Shown: piece after piece, positions 41,637 to 50,276 of the stretch
How positions within the stretch are numbered: position 1 is the first letter of the stretch
Layout: each line of letters opens with the position of its first letter
Source of the DNA: JAHJDR01 sp964609965
GTDB taxonomy: Bacteria; UBA10199; JADGCS01
Length of the DNA stretch: 64,000 nt
Direction of reading: 5' to 3'
NCBI GenBank assembly: GCA_964609965.1
Contig: CAZSTS010000003.1
Coordinates: 124,001 to 188,000, forward strand
Notes under the pieces: model-generated
Told to the model about the DNA's origin: nothing
The model's input: the letters and a program-made list of their open reading frames with translations, nothing else
The model's database searches: none
Position numbers and translations under genes: made by a program

Positions 41637-41699
41637 GCCCGCCCTGTACCGTACGGTATCAGGGCCCGCCCTGTACCGTACGGTATCAGGGCCCGCCCG
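41637..41699. repeat. 27-bp GC-rich tandem repeat, 2.4 copies
   Basis: Two identical 27-bp units (41637-41663, 41664-41690) and a partial third. Each unit starts GCCCGCCC and holds the palindrome TACCGTACGGTA. GC content is far above the surroundings. It lies in the convergent spacer between the Nif3 gene and 41733-42689, joined to the 28-bp palindrome. Confidence 0.9.
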
Positions 41700-41704
41700 T
41701 TACA

Positions 41705-41732
41705 GTAGGGGCACGGCGCGCCGTGCCCCTAC
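41705..41732. repeat. 28-bp GC-rich perfect palindrome, copy 1
   Basis: The half-site GTAGGGGCACGGCG (41705-41718) is followed directly by its exact reverse complement. A second copy with one mismatch is at 53512-53539. Both are in convergent 3' spacers, the usual place of REP-like elements and of bidirectional terminators. Confidence 0.9.
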
Positions 41733-42689
41733 TCAAATCACATCCACAAGATCACTGACATCCACATGATTATCTGCTAAAAAGTGCACTATTTGTCTGG
41801 TAGGATCTTGGTAAAACAATGTTCCTGTTTCTTGTATGGGATGGGCAAACATCACAGCCCCAAAATCATCAGAACCTTGAGTGAGGTTCATGTACAAAAC
41901 AAGATTTAATCCACCTGTCATGATCAGCTGATGCGAGGATCCCATGCATGGAGGTCCTTCGCTTGGTGTGATGTGCCAAACAGAAGGATCAATTGGTTTC
42001 CATTCACCAGCAACAAACATGTACACTGAAAGAAATGGAAGATTCTCACCTCTCCTACGCATGCCCATGTCTGGTTTGCCAAAGTTATCTGGGACACGCG
42101 TTTTATTGGTCACTACCATGAAATCAGGTTCTGTGACCTTTGCGCGCGTGATGGTTTGTATCACAAGATCTTGTGGACGAAGTGGAGCGTATAAACGATC
42201 ATGTAAGAGTGCGCTGTTCATAAGCATTTGTGCAGGAGGCGTCATTCTAAAGCGTTCTTGTGCTTCAATCAGGCGGACTTCTTTAGATCTAACACCGTGA
42301 ACAGAATATGTTAATTGTAGTTCTGATGTATCAGGATGTTCGGGATTGAGTGCAAGTTGAATAGTATTTAACCTTGAATCGAAAACGTGGCTATACCCTC
42401 TGTGCAAAATCACAGCAGGTCCTTCGTGTGCCCCTAGACAATATCTGCGTTCACCATTTTGATCTGTTGGATCTAGCCAAGAACCAATCACAACTTGCCT
42501 GACCCCATTCTCTGTCCCATCATAGAAATATTGCATGGTCCTTGTGAGATCATCCATAGCAGGACCCATCTGCAAGCCCTGCATGTCTTGCATGTGTAGT
42601 CCTTGACCAGTGTGGCTCAAAGGCACAGCTGATCGTGCAATGGTTGGCACACAAAGATTTACTCCTGGGGCAAAAAAAGTAGCACTCAT
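41733..42689 (-). CDS. Protein of unknown function
   Basis: 318 aa with no recognised domain, signal peptide or membrane segment. The first 60 residues are Met/Gln/Gly-rich (LHMQDMQGLQMGPAMDD) and probably flexible; the rest looks globular and beta-rich (PFLSVYMFVAGEWKPIDPSV). Codon use is like that of neighbouring genes. It stands alone, convergent to the Nif3 gene across the GC-rich repeats. Confidence 0.7.
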   Translation of the reverse strand: MSATFFAPGVNLCVPTIARSAVPLSHTGQGLHMQDMQGLQMGPAMDDLTRTMQYFYDGTENGVRQVVIGSWLDPTDQNGERRYCLGAHEGPAVILHRGYSHVFDSRLNTIQLALNPEHPDTSELQLTYSVHGVRSKEVRLIEAQERFRMTPPAQMLMNSALLHDRLYAPLRPQDLVIQTITRAKVTEPDFMVVTNKTRVPDNFGKPDMGMRRRGENLPFLSVYMFVAGEWKPIDPSVWHITPSEGPPCMGSSHQLIMTGGLNLVLYMNLTQGSDDFGAVMFAHPIQETGTLFYQDPTRQIVHFLADNHVDVSDLVDVI

Positions 42690-42900
42690 AAATTAAGTTC
42701 CTATTTCTAATTAAAATGTATCGAATCTGTGTAGACTAATCCGAAGGCATCCTCATTAAGTAATCTATCGCGTTTAGCGAGAATAAGTTGCGTATTTCAT
42801 TTTATGAGTTAAAAGCAAGTTAATTTATAATAAAAACAACCACTTAAGCCTTCTTCAAAAACCTTGCATATCATAAGCTATCAAGCCTAAACAGGGGGTT

Positions 42901-44661
42901 ATGTATTCAAAGATTCAAAAACTCGGTGATGATCTTATTAATAAGATTGCGGCAGGAGAGGTTGTAGAACGACCCGCTTCGGTCGTGAAGGAACTTGTCG
43001 AAAATTCTCTCGATGCAGGTGCCACTCGGATCGAAGTGAATATCAAAGATGGTGGCAAAAAACTCATTCAAGTGATCGATAATGGTCGTGGAATAAACGA
43101 AGATGAATTAGAGCTCGCGATCTCGAGGCACGCTTCTAGCAAAATTGAAACATTCGATGATATTTATTCACTCACAACAAAAGGTTTTCGCGGAGAGGCC
43201 TTAGCAAGCATTTGTTCAGTAGCTAAAGTGTCTCTGGCTAGCAATGCTGGAAAAGATGAAGGACAAGAAATTCTCATCGAAGGCGGTAAGGTTATTGATA
43301 AACATGTTTGCGCCCATACTCAAGGGACAACGGTTACTGTTAAGTATCTCTTCTATCAAACACCAGCGCGTCTCAAGTTTCTCAAAACTTCCGCAACTGA
43401 AACATCTCACATTGAAAACATCATTACAAAATTAGCTCTCTGTCATCCTGATGTAGGGTTTGTCTTAAGAAAAGAAACAAATACATTGTTAGAGGTTCCA
43501 GCAGCACAAAATGATAAAGACCGCATGGTCTCTATTTTAGGCGCTGATTTGGCAGATTATCTTTATTCTTTCGAAGCCAATAACCAGGGGTTAAGCCTTC
43601 ACGGATTTTTAGGACACCCTCAAATGGCAAGGTCTCAGCGTAGTTTTTGTTTTTTCTTTGTGAACAAAAGACCTGTGAGTGATAAAGTTCTTTGGCACGC
43701 AGCCATGGAGGCTTATCGAGACCTGCTCATGCGCGGCAAATACCCCATTCTTGTTCTTAATCTTAATATCGATGAAAAACTTGTTGATGTAAATGTTCAT
43801 CCAACAAAATCCGAAGTTCGTTTTCATCAATCTGGTCAAATCCATCACTTTGTTTATCACGCTTTGAGAAAAAGATTGGAAGAGGCGCCGTGGATGGAAG
43901 GGGATGAGGCTCAAGGCTCAGGGCTCAGGGCTCAGGATACAGGATACAGGTCACAGGATTCAGGTCGCAGGATACAGGAACCTGTGACTTGTGACTTGGA
44001 ACCTGCTACTAATGAACTCTGGCCCACGACTAATTTAGAATCTAGCACAAAATCCATACAATTTGGAAAAACACCGTATTCCGAGATGCAGCCCATTGGC
44101 CAGGTAATGGGAACGTATATTCTTTGCGAAGCCCATGAAAAGCTTTTCATCATCGATCAACACGCAGCGCATGAACGCATTGGATTTGAAAAACTCTTAA
44201 AACAGTATGAGAAAGAGGGTGTGCCTTGTTCTCCTCTTCTCATACCCGAAACATTTGATCTCAAACCAAGTGATACAGAGATTCTAAAAAACTACTTGGA
44301 AGAAATCACTAAGTTTGGGTTCGAAATCGACTATTTTGGTGGGCAGACCTTTGTTGTTAAATCTCTCCCAAAATTATTTGAAGGAAAAATTGATATCATC
44401 AAGTTTGTTCAAGATCTTGTTGAAGATATAAAAGAGACTGGCGAGCTTGTATCCTTAAAAGATAGGCGCAATGAGGTCCTTACATCGATCTCCTGTCATG
44501 CGCAAATCCGTGCTGGTCACCATTTAGAACCAGAAGAGATATCTGCTTTACTCAAAGAACTTGATGAATACCCGTTTTCAGAATTTTGTCCCCATGGAAG
44601 GCCTGCGTGTGTTGAGGTTTCAAAATACGAAATCGAAAAATGGTTCAGGCGAGTAGTATAA
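42901..44661 (+). CDS. mutL: DNA mismatch repair protein MutL (endonuclease type)
   Basis: 586 aa. N-terminal GHKL ATPase: IAAGEVVERPASVVKELVEN (about residues 16-35), DNGRGI (about 60-65) and TKGFRGEALASI. The C-terminal domain has the endonuclease metal-binding motif DQHA(x)2E(x)4E (residues 419-430) plus SCHAQIRAG and CPHGRP (563-568), so this MutL should nick DNA itself, as in bacteria without MutH. The linker (about 336-370) is encoded by an in-frame heptamer repeat array. miaA follows after 1 nt, a common pairing. Confidence 0.95.
   Translation: MYSKIQKLGDDLINKIAAGEVVERPASVVKELVENSLDAGATRIEVNIKDGGKKLIQVIDNGRGINEDELELAISRHASSKIETFDDIYSLTTKGFRGEALASICSVAKVSLASNAGKDEGQEILIEGGKVIDKHVCAHTQGTTVTVKYLFYQTPARLKFLKTSATETSHIENIITKLALCHPDVGFVLRKETNTLLEVPAAQNDKDRMVSILGADLADYLYSFEANNQGLSLHGFLGHPQMARSQRSFCFFFVNKRPVSDKVLWHAAMEAYRDLLMRGKYPILVLNLNIDEKLVDVNVHPTKSEVRFHQSGQIHHFVYHALRKRLEEAPWMEGDEAQGSGLRAQDTGYRSQDSGRRIQEPVTCDLEPATNELWPTTNLESSTKSIQFGKTPYSEMQPIGQVMGTYILCEAHEKLFIIDQHAAHERIGFEKLLKQYEKEGVPCSPLLIPETFDLKPSDTEILKNYLEEITKFGFEIDYFGGQTFVVKSLPKLFEGKIDIIKFVQDLVEDIKETGELVSLKDRRNEVLTSISCHAQIRAGHHLEPEEISALLKELDEYPFSEFCPHGRPACVEVSKYEIEKWFRRVV
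43907..44009 (+). repeat. In-frame heptamer repeat array inside mutL
   Basis: About ten units of 7 bp in direct order (GGCTCAG repeated, then GGATACA, GGATACA, GGTCACA, GGATTCA, GGTCGCA, GGATACA), followed by an opposed arm (CCTGTGA, CTTGTGA, CTTGGAA, CCTGCTA). It encodes the low-complexity linker of MutL (AQGSGLRAQDTGYRSQDSGR and on) without breaking the frame. Confidence 0.9.
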
Positions 44662-44662
44662 G

Positions 44663-45568
44663 ATGGAAAAAAATAAAAAAATAATCGTCATTATTGGTCC
44701 AACCGCAGTTGGAAAGACAGCTGTGGCGCATCAAATCGCAAAGAAAATTCCTGCTGAGCTCATTAATGCCGACAGTCGCCAATTTTACACGGAACTTAAT
44801 ATTGGCACAGCCAAACCAACTGAGGATGAGAGGGAGGGACTTCCTTATCACTTGATTGACTGTACTTCGATTCAAACGCCATGGTCTGTGGCTCATTTTG
44901 TGCAAGCAGCAGATCAGGTTATTCAATATATTCGCGATAAAGAAAAAACTCCCATACTTGTGGGAGGCACAGGCATGTACTTGCAATCCTTGCTTTCAGG
45001 CTTGTCGTCCATTCCAGATATTTTGCCAGAAATTAGAGATAAAATCCGTCAAGACCATGAAGACAAAGGCTTAGATGAGATGTATCAAGAGCTATGTGCC
45101 TGTGATCCAGAGTCTGCACAGGCTTTATCAGCCAATGATACACAGCGCATCTTAAGGGCGCTCGAAGTTTTTCGGCAAACAGGGAAGAGTATTCGTTATT
45201 TTTGGAAGAAAGATACAAGGCAAATCAATTATGAATATGTCACGGTTGGTCTCAAATGTGATCGAAGTGAGCTTTACGAAAGAATTAATGATCGCGTTGA
45301 TCGTATGTTGGAAGAAGGTCTAGAATCTGAGGCAGCCGAGCTTTGGCAAGAGTATCCAGACAATGAAGTTTTACAAAAAACCATTGGGTATGCAGAGTGG
45401 ATCAAATATGGGTTTGACAATCAAGAGCTTGTGAGTGAAAAAATCAAACAGAATACACGTAATTTCGCTAAACGCCAACTCACTTGGTATAGAAAAGAAG
45501 AAGGTATTGAGTGGTTTGAGGCTGATGCGATTGAAGATATTTTAAAGGTAATTTCCAGTAGCGGTTAA
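44663..45568 (+). CDS. miaA: tRNA dimethylallyltransferase
   Basis: Isopentenylates A37 of tRNAs that read UNN codons. 301 aa, full length. P-loop GPTAVGKT (about residues 12-19), DSRQFYTELNIGTAKPT (about 37-53, dimethylallyl pyrophosphate/tRNA site), LVGGTGMYLQSLLSGL and the C-terminal NTRNFAKRQLTWYRKE. It starts 1 nt after mutL, so the two are coupled. Confidence 0.95.
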   Translation: MEKNKKIIVIIGPTAVGKTAVAHQIAKKIPAELINADSRQFYTELNIGTAKPTEDEREGLPYHLIDCTSIQTPWSVAHFVQAADQVIQYIRDKEKTPILVGGTGMYLQSLLSGLSSIPDILPEIRDKIRQDHEDKGLDEMYQELCACDPESAQALSANDTQRILRALEVFRQTGKSIRYFWKKDTRQINYEYVTVGLKCDRSELYERINDRVDRMLEEGLESEAAELWQEYPDNEVLQKTIGYAEWIKYGFDNQELVSEKIKQNTRNFAKRQLTWYRKEEGIEWFEADAIEDILKVISSSG

Positions 45569-45624
45569 GGTTTCGAGGCCCGTATCGGTTGCGCTGTTCG
45601 GTTACGTGAGTTAATTAATAAACA

Positions 45625-46389
45625 ATGAAAGTTTTTACTAAAATAATATTTCTCTTAATGTTTGTTTTGTTCATATCTACAAGTGCTCATGCAGCGGGTT
45701 TTGTGAAAAAGCAGTTTGATCGTCTTGAAGGTGAGGTCAGGGCAGATCATAAAATAGAGTTCATTGCAAAAAAACTATCCGAACTAAAAACATTTCAAGA
45801 TTGGCCAAAAGATTTGAATAATGATCTTAAGCTTTACATTGGCGTGACATGGTTTAATCAAAGACACATTGCTGAAGCCTTGGATCTATTAAAAAGTTTT
45901 AAACCAAGTAAAAAATACCATGATCTCTGGGCCTACTATCAGGCAATGCTTTTAATGCACAAAGATAGTCCAGACGAGGCAAGTAGGTATTTGGCGATTT
46001 TAGAAAAAAAATATAAAAAAAATGTCGATTTTCTTTTTCTAAAGAGCATTTATTTATCACAAAAAGAAGATCTTATAAGTGCCATTCAAGTCATGGACCG
46101 CATCATTAAGAAAGACAAAAAAAATGGTGACGCTTACTTGCAGCGCGGATTTTTTTACCTGCTTTCTCTTACAAATGATCTGGCTATGAAAGACTTTACA
46201 AAAGCCATTAAATACCTTCCAAAACACGAGATCTATAAAAGACAACAGGCCTTGTTTCAAAATGGCTTGCTCTACATTCACTATAAGTACGATCAAAAAA
46301 AGGGCATGACTTTGATTAAACAGGGTGTGAATCTAGATCCATCTTCAGAAATGGTTAAACAAGTAAAACAAGCACTTCGTCGTAAGTAG
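45625..46389 (+). CDS. Secreted TPR-like repeat protein
   Basis: 254 aa with a signal peptide (KIIFLLMFVLFISTSAHA, cleavage near AHA-AG). The mature part is all-helical with TPR-like repeats (WFNQRHIAEALDLLKSF; SIYLSQKEDLISAIQVMDRI; AYLQRGFFYLLSLTNDLAMK). Likely a periplasmic scaffold; partner unknown. It converges on another TPR gene (46399-47175) with a 9-nt gap. Confidence 0.75.
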   Translation: MKVFTKIIFLLMFVLFISTSAHAAGFVKKQFDRLEGEVRADHKIEFIAKKLSELKTFQDWPKDLNNDLKLYIGVTWFNQRHIAEALDLLKSFKPSKKYHDLWAYYQAMLLMHKDSPDEASRYLAILEKKYKKNVDFLFLKSIYLSQKEDLISAIQVMDRIIKKDKKNGDAYLQRGFFYLLSLTNDLAMKDFTKAIKYLPKHEIYKRQQALFQNGLLYIHYKYDQKKGMTLIKQGVNLDPSSEMVKQVKQALRRK

Positions 46390-46398
46390 TTCAAAGCA

Positions 46399-47175
46399 TC
46401 ACTTCTGTCTTCTCATTGCTTCTCTCATGAGTCTTGATTTTTTTACCAAGTCAGCAAAAGCCCTGTTTTCGGTAACTCCATATTGATCTATGAGTTTTAA
46501 TACGTATTCAGGTTTTTGTTTTCTTAAGTTAAGAATGCATATGTCTTTCAGGAGTGTGGAGTTGGTTGGTTGATGGGGAAGTAATAATTCGTAATAATGA
46601 AGAAGTTTGTCGTAATCCTTTTTTTCTCTAGATACTTTTGCCAGATCTTCATACAGTTTGACTGCTTCTTCCTTCATGCCAGCGCTTTGATAGATTTCGG
46701 CGAGTTTGACTTTGTTGTCGTTTGAGGGATCAATCTTAGCAAGGATTTTTGAATATTTGAGAGTGTTTGGCATATCGCCTTGTGAAGCAAAACTATTAAC
46801 AACAATTCTGTACTGATTAGCTGATTCGTTTGTCATTCCGAGTTTTAAATGGAGAGACCCAAGTCTGATGTTAAACTCAACAAGTGAAGGTCTGATCTTA
46901 AGAATGCTCTGACAGGTTCTAATGGCTTTAAGGATGAAATCGTTTTTTTCAAAAAAAGAAACAATTTCTTTGTATTTTTCTAATGAGAGATCAATGTTGT
47001 CTTGTCTGTAGAGGATTTCGGCAATTTTTTGTTTTACTCTCATGTCATCGGGGTTTTCTGCCTCAAGCTCTCTTAAGTCTTGCAAGGTTTTTTCGTATTT
47101 GTCTTGCATGAGTTTGTTGGTTAGAGCTTTAATTTTATCGGAATTGATTTTTAATTTTGGTAAAGCAAATTTCAT
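46399..47175 (-). CDS. Cytoplasmic TPR repeat protein
   Basis: 258 aa, no signal peptide, made of helix pairs with TPR spacing (QKIAEILYRQDNIDLSLEKY; RLGSLHLKLGMTNESANQYR; KLAEIYQSAGMKEEAVKLYE). Last gene of the minus-strand run nadD-fmdB-aroK-aroB-aroQ, starting 6 nt after aroQ. Similar TPR proteins are linked to type IV pilus or motility genes in deltaproteobacteria, but nothing here fixes the role. Confidence 0.8.
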   Translation of the reverse strand: MKFALPKLKINSDKIKALTNKLMQDKYEKTLQDLRELEAENPDDMRVKQKIAEILYRQDNIDLSLEKYKEIVSFFEKNDFILKAIRTCQSILKIRPSLVEFNIRLGSLHLKLGMTNESANQYRIVVNSFASQGDMPNTLKYSKILAKIDPSNDNKVKLAEIYQSAGMKEEAVKLYEDLAKVSREKKDYDKLLHYYELLLPHQPTNSTLLKDICILNLRKQKPEYVLKLIDQYGVTENRAFADLVKKSRLMREAMRRQK

Positions 47176-47181
47176 AAAAAA

Positions 47182-47640
47182 TTACTCTCCCTTTAATTGT
47201 TTAATAAGAAATTCAAAACCTTCATAGTAGCTGTCAGCGCCTTTTCCCATGGCAACATGAGTGGCAATGTCTGAAAAATACGAATGCTGCCTAAAGTCTT
47301 CGCGTTTGTTGATGTTGGATAAATGGACTTCTACAAAGGGTTTTGCAATGGCTAACAAAGCATCGCGGATGGCTACACTGGTGTGTGTGTAGGCTGCAGG
47401 ATTAATAAGAAAGCCATCGTGATCTTTTGCTGCGTGTATACAGTCTACTATTTCACCCTCGTGATTTGACTGAAAAAACTCGACAGTTACATCTTTTTGC
47501 GCGGCTAGTTCTTCTAATTTATTATTAATGTCGGCCAGGGTGGTTGTCCCATATACATCTGGCTCACGTAAACCGAGGAGATTTAAATTAGGGCCATGAA
47601 TAACTTTTATGAGTAGTTTTTTTGCTGGTTTTACAGACAT
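47182..47640 (-). CDS. aroQ: 3-dehydroquinate dehydratase, type II
   Basis: Third step of the shikimate pathway (3-dehydroquinate to 3-dehydroshikimate). 152 aa. Motifs: HGPNLNLLGLREPDVYG (about residues 14-30; catalytic Tyr at the end), LINPAAYTHTSVAIRDAL (about 79-96) and EVHLSNINKREDFRQHS (about 103-119). The start overlaps the aroB stop by 10 nt, so it is coupled to aroB. Confidence 0.95.
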   Translation of the reverse strand: MSVKPAKKLLIKVIHGPNLNLLGLREPDVYGTTTLADINNKLEELAAQKDVTVEFFQSNHEGEIVDCIHAAKDHDGFLINPAAYTHTSVAIRDALLAIAKPFVEVHLSNINKREDFRQHSYFSDIATHVAMGKGADSYYEGFEFLIKQLKGE

Positions 47641-48695
47641 TTTAATACAGTATTTATGCTTAACGGAGTTATTTGCCCTTTACCGGTTTTTGACAAACAA
47701 ATAAACCTACAATTTTCAGTGGTCATCTTTTTATCTCTTAAAAGTGCTGTTTTGTAGCTGTTTTTTGAAAACTTTGGCCACTGAGTAGGGAGCCCATATT
47801 TCTTAAAAAGAGTTTCTATTTCTTTAACATGGTTTTTGGTTGATGCACCGATTTCAGCTGAGAGTTTTGTAGCAAAGCTCATGCCCATGGCAATGGCTTC
47901 GCCATGTTTGATCGTCTTGTATTTGTTTAGAACCTCAATAGCGTGTCCTAGGGTGTGTCCAAAATTCAAAATAGCTCTTATCCCCGCTTCTTTTTCATCT
48001 TTTTTTACAATTTGTGATTTTATTTCGCAGCTACGATAAATAATATGAGCCAAAGTTTGAGGGTTTTTGTTTAGGATTTTTTTAGAGTTCTTATTAAGGT
48101 ATTCAAAAAAGCTGTTGTCTAAAATGAGACCATATTTAATCACTTCTGCCAGGCCGCATTTGAACTCTTTTTTAGGCAGGGTCTTAAGAAAATCAGTGAA
48201 GATAAAAACAGCTTTAGGTTGATAAAAGCTTCCTACGAGATTTTTGCCGCTTACAAGATCTAGTCCTGTTTTTCCTCCAACCGAAGAATCAACTTGTGCT
48301 AAAAGAGACGTGGGCATTTGGAAATAATTAATGCCACGCATATAAGTGGCGGCAACAAATCCAGTGATATCGCCTACAACACCTCCTCCTAGAGCTAAAA
48401 GAGCAGAGTCGCGTGTGGCCTGTTTTTGCGCGAGCCGATTTAATAAGGATTCGTACGTTTTTAAGTTTTTATACTTTTCGCCATCTGGAATACTGAGCCA
48501 GATAAGTTTAAAATGAGGGGAAAGTGCCTTGTTGATTTTATTTTGGTATATTTTTTTTATTTTATGATTTGTGATGATAAAGAGTCTATCTTCTTTTAAA
48601 GATTTCTTTAGTTTCTTGATTGCAAACTCCCAATCCCATTTGGTTATATGAATTTGATAGGGGTTTTTGGGAATATTTACGTTTACTGTTTTCAT
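47631..48695 (-). CDS. aroB: 3-dehydroquinate synthase
   Basis: Second step of the shikimate pathway; NAD- and metal-dependent. I start at 48695 (MKTVNVNIPKNPYQIHI, 354 aa), because this ATG overlaps the aroK stop as ATGA; the longer frame begins inside aroK. Motifs: GGGVVGDITGFVAATYMRG (about residues 94-112), PTSLLAQVDSSVGGKTGLD (about 118-136), LNFGHTLGHAIE (His metal ligands). Confidence 0.95.
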   Translation of the reverse strand: MKTVNVNIPKNPYQIHITKWDWEFAIKKLKKSLKEDRLFIITNHKIKKIYQNKINKALSPHFKLIWLSIPDGEKYKNLKTYESLLNRLAQKQATRDSALLALGGGVVGDITGFVAATYMRGINYFQMPTSLLAQVDSSVGGKTGLDLVSGKNLVGSFYQPKAVFIFTDFLKTLPKKEFKCGLAEVIKYGLILDNSFFEYLNKNSKKILNKNPQTLAHIIYRSCEIKSQIVKKDEKEAGIRAILNFGHTLGHAIEVLNKYKTIKHGEAIAMGMSFATKLSAEIGASTKNHVKEIETLFKKYGLPTQWPKFSKNSYKTALLRDKKMTTENCRFICLSKTGKGQITPLSINTVLKCL

Positions 48696-49204
48696 AGTTC
48701 TAAAATCCTTTTGAGAATCAGTTGGCAAATCGTGTCTGGGCTATGGTTGGCACAAGGAATAATCAGTGTGGCATTTTTGTAAATTGGGAGTCTTTCTTGA
48801 TACAGGTTTTCAATTTCGCTTTGGCTCTTTTTTGCCAAAGGTCTGTGAGAGGTCCTGGATAATCTTTCATGAATAACGTCCAGAGGTGTGTCTAAATAGA
48901 TCCAAACCCCTTTTTTTATAATGGCTTGGTTTTTTGAATCCAAAACACTTCCACCCCCAAGGCTCACAACAAGATTATGGGATTGGTCGAGGTTGCAAAT
49001 AAGCTCAGATTCTAGTTTTCTAAAATGAGCTTCACCTTGTGAGTCAAAAATATCTTTAATACTCATCTTGGTCTTGTTTTCGATGTCGCGATCTGAATCG
49101 ATAAATGAGCGAGCCAGTTTTCTGGCGAGCAATCTTCCTACAGTTGATTTTCCTGTAGCCATAAAACCAGTAATGTAGATGTTTTTGCCTGTGTGCAATG
49201 TCAT
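48692..49204 (-). CDS. aroK: Shikimate kinase
   Basis: Phosphorylates shikimate. 170 aa with the P-loop GFMATGKSTVGR (about residues 13-24), the shikimate-binding DSDRDIE (about 37-43), LGGGSVLD (about 82-89) and the LID region RTSHRPLA. Ends with TGA overlapping the aroB ATG by 4 nt. Upstream lies a 105-nt spacer with a heptamer array that separates it from fmdB. Confidence 0.94.
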   Translation of the reverse strand: MTLHTGKNIYITGFMATGKSTVGRLLARKLARSFIDSDRDIENKTKMSIKDIFDSQGEAHFRKLESELICNLDQSHNLVVSLGGGSVLDSKNQAIIKKGVWIYLDTPLDVIHERLSRTSHRPLAKKSQSEIENLYQERLPIYKNATLIIPCANHSPDTICQLILKRILEL

Positions 49205-49262
49205 TAGTTATTAAACTAAGATGAAATGTCTTTAAATACAAGGAAGATGTCGTTGTTGGTCG

Positions 49263-49298
49263 GAAGTCTAAGGTTTAAAGTCAAAGGTCGAAGGTCAA
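49263..49298. repeat. Heptamer repeat in the fmdB-aroK spacer
   Basis: About five 7-bp units on the + strand: GAAGTCT, AAGGTTT, AAAGTCA, AAGGTCG, AAGGTCA. The unit is nearly the same as that of the tuf-rpsJ array (GGTCGAA phase), 33 kb away, so these two arrays belong to one sequence family. Confidence 0.75.
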
Positions 49299-49309
49299 GA
49301 GTTAGTGAT

Positions 49310-49591
49310 CTATTTTTTAGCCAAATCTTTTTTAGTTTCTTTCTTTTCTTTTTTTGGAGTCGAATCAGAGGTAGAAGCCTTTGTTTCCGCTTTCTTTGGT
49401 GTTTCTGAGGGACGTGAGTATCCATCTTTGTACCAGCCTTCTCCTTTAAGTTGGAACGCTGTGAGCGATACTTTTTTTACAACTCTGTTTTGCTGGCATT
49501 TTGGACAGATTTGTATTGGAGAATCAGAAAATTTCTGAATTTCTTCAAATTCAAGTCCGCAGGAACGGCATATGTACTCATACATTGGCAT
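49310..49591 (-). CDS. FmdB family zinc-ribbon protein
   Basis: Small putative regulatory protein. I start at ATG 49591 (MPMYEYICRSCGLEFEEIQ, 93 aa), which has GGAG 5 nt upstream. One zinc ribbon: CRSC (about residues 8-11) and CPKC (about 32-35). The C-terminal 35 residues are a Lys/Glu/Ser/Thr-rich tail. Widely conserved but of unproven function; the name comes from a formamidase-linked gene. Confidence 0.88.
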   Translation of the reverse strand: MPMYEYICRSCGLEFEEIQKFSDSPIQICPKCQQNRVVKKVSLTAFQLKGEGWYKDGYSRPSETPKKAETKASTSDSTPKKEKKETKKDLAKK

Positions 49592-49640
49592 ATTCACTCC
49601 ATTAAAGTCGGTAGGCTGATATCCATATTATTGATTGGTG

Positions 49641-50189
49641 TCAATAGACTCTATTTTTTATCAAATAATTTGCAATCTTCTTAGTCGTGAGATGATCAAT
49701 TGGAAGGCCTTTTTCCAGTCGTTCACGAATGTCTGTGCTTGAGACCTCGGGATGAGGGGAGTCTTCGTACCCTTTGCGAGGGATAAAATAAAAACCCACA
49801 AGCTTTCTGAGCTCGTCGATTTTGTGCCACTTGGGTAGGTCGTTTTTGGTATCAGTTCCTAAAATCAATGAAAACGAAAAATCTGGATATTTATTCTTGA
49901 GAGCTAGAACCACATCGATTGTATAGCTGGGCTTTTTTTGTAATTCTCTTTCAATGGGGAGGACTTTTACATTTTTGCTCTCAATTTCTTCACATAAGAG
50001 AGAGGCGAGCGTTAATCGAGTTTCAAATGGAGCAAGATTCTTGCTAAATGCATGATAATACACAGGAATCATCCATATTTCATCGAATTCCTGTTGTTGT
50101 GTGAGCTGGGTCAATACTGAGAGGTGGCCTAGGTGAGGGGGGTTAAAGGAAGATCCTAGTAAGCCTATATTTTTATTAGGTTTATTCAT
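49641..50189 (-). CDS. nadD: Nicotinate-nucleotide adenylyltransferase
   Basis: NAD synthesis: nicotinate mononucleotide + ATP to deamido-NAD. 182 aa. GLLGSSFNPPHLGHLSVL (about residues 9-26) has the nucleotidyltransferase GSFNPxHxGH motif, and VSSTDIRERL (about 153-162) the C-terminal ISSTxxR motif. First gene of the minus-strand run leading to the aro genes. Confidence 0.93.
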   Translation of the reverse strand: MNKPNKNIGLLGSSFNPPHLGHLSVLTQLTQQQEFDEIWMIPVYYHAFSKNLAPFETRLTLASLLCEEIESKNVKVLPIERELQKKPSYTIDVVLALKNKYPDFSFSLILGTDTKNDLPKWHKIDELRKLVGFYFIPRKGYEDSPHPEVSSTDIRERLEKGLPIDHLTTKKIANYLIKNRVY

Positions 50190-50276
50190 ATTTTTACTAC
50201 TTGGCTTGTCAATATATTAATAATTTCCTAAAAGATCCGCAACCTTATTGGACATCGAACCGATAATAGGAGTGTA

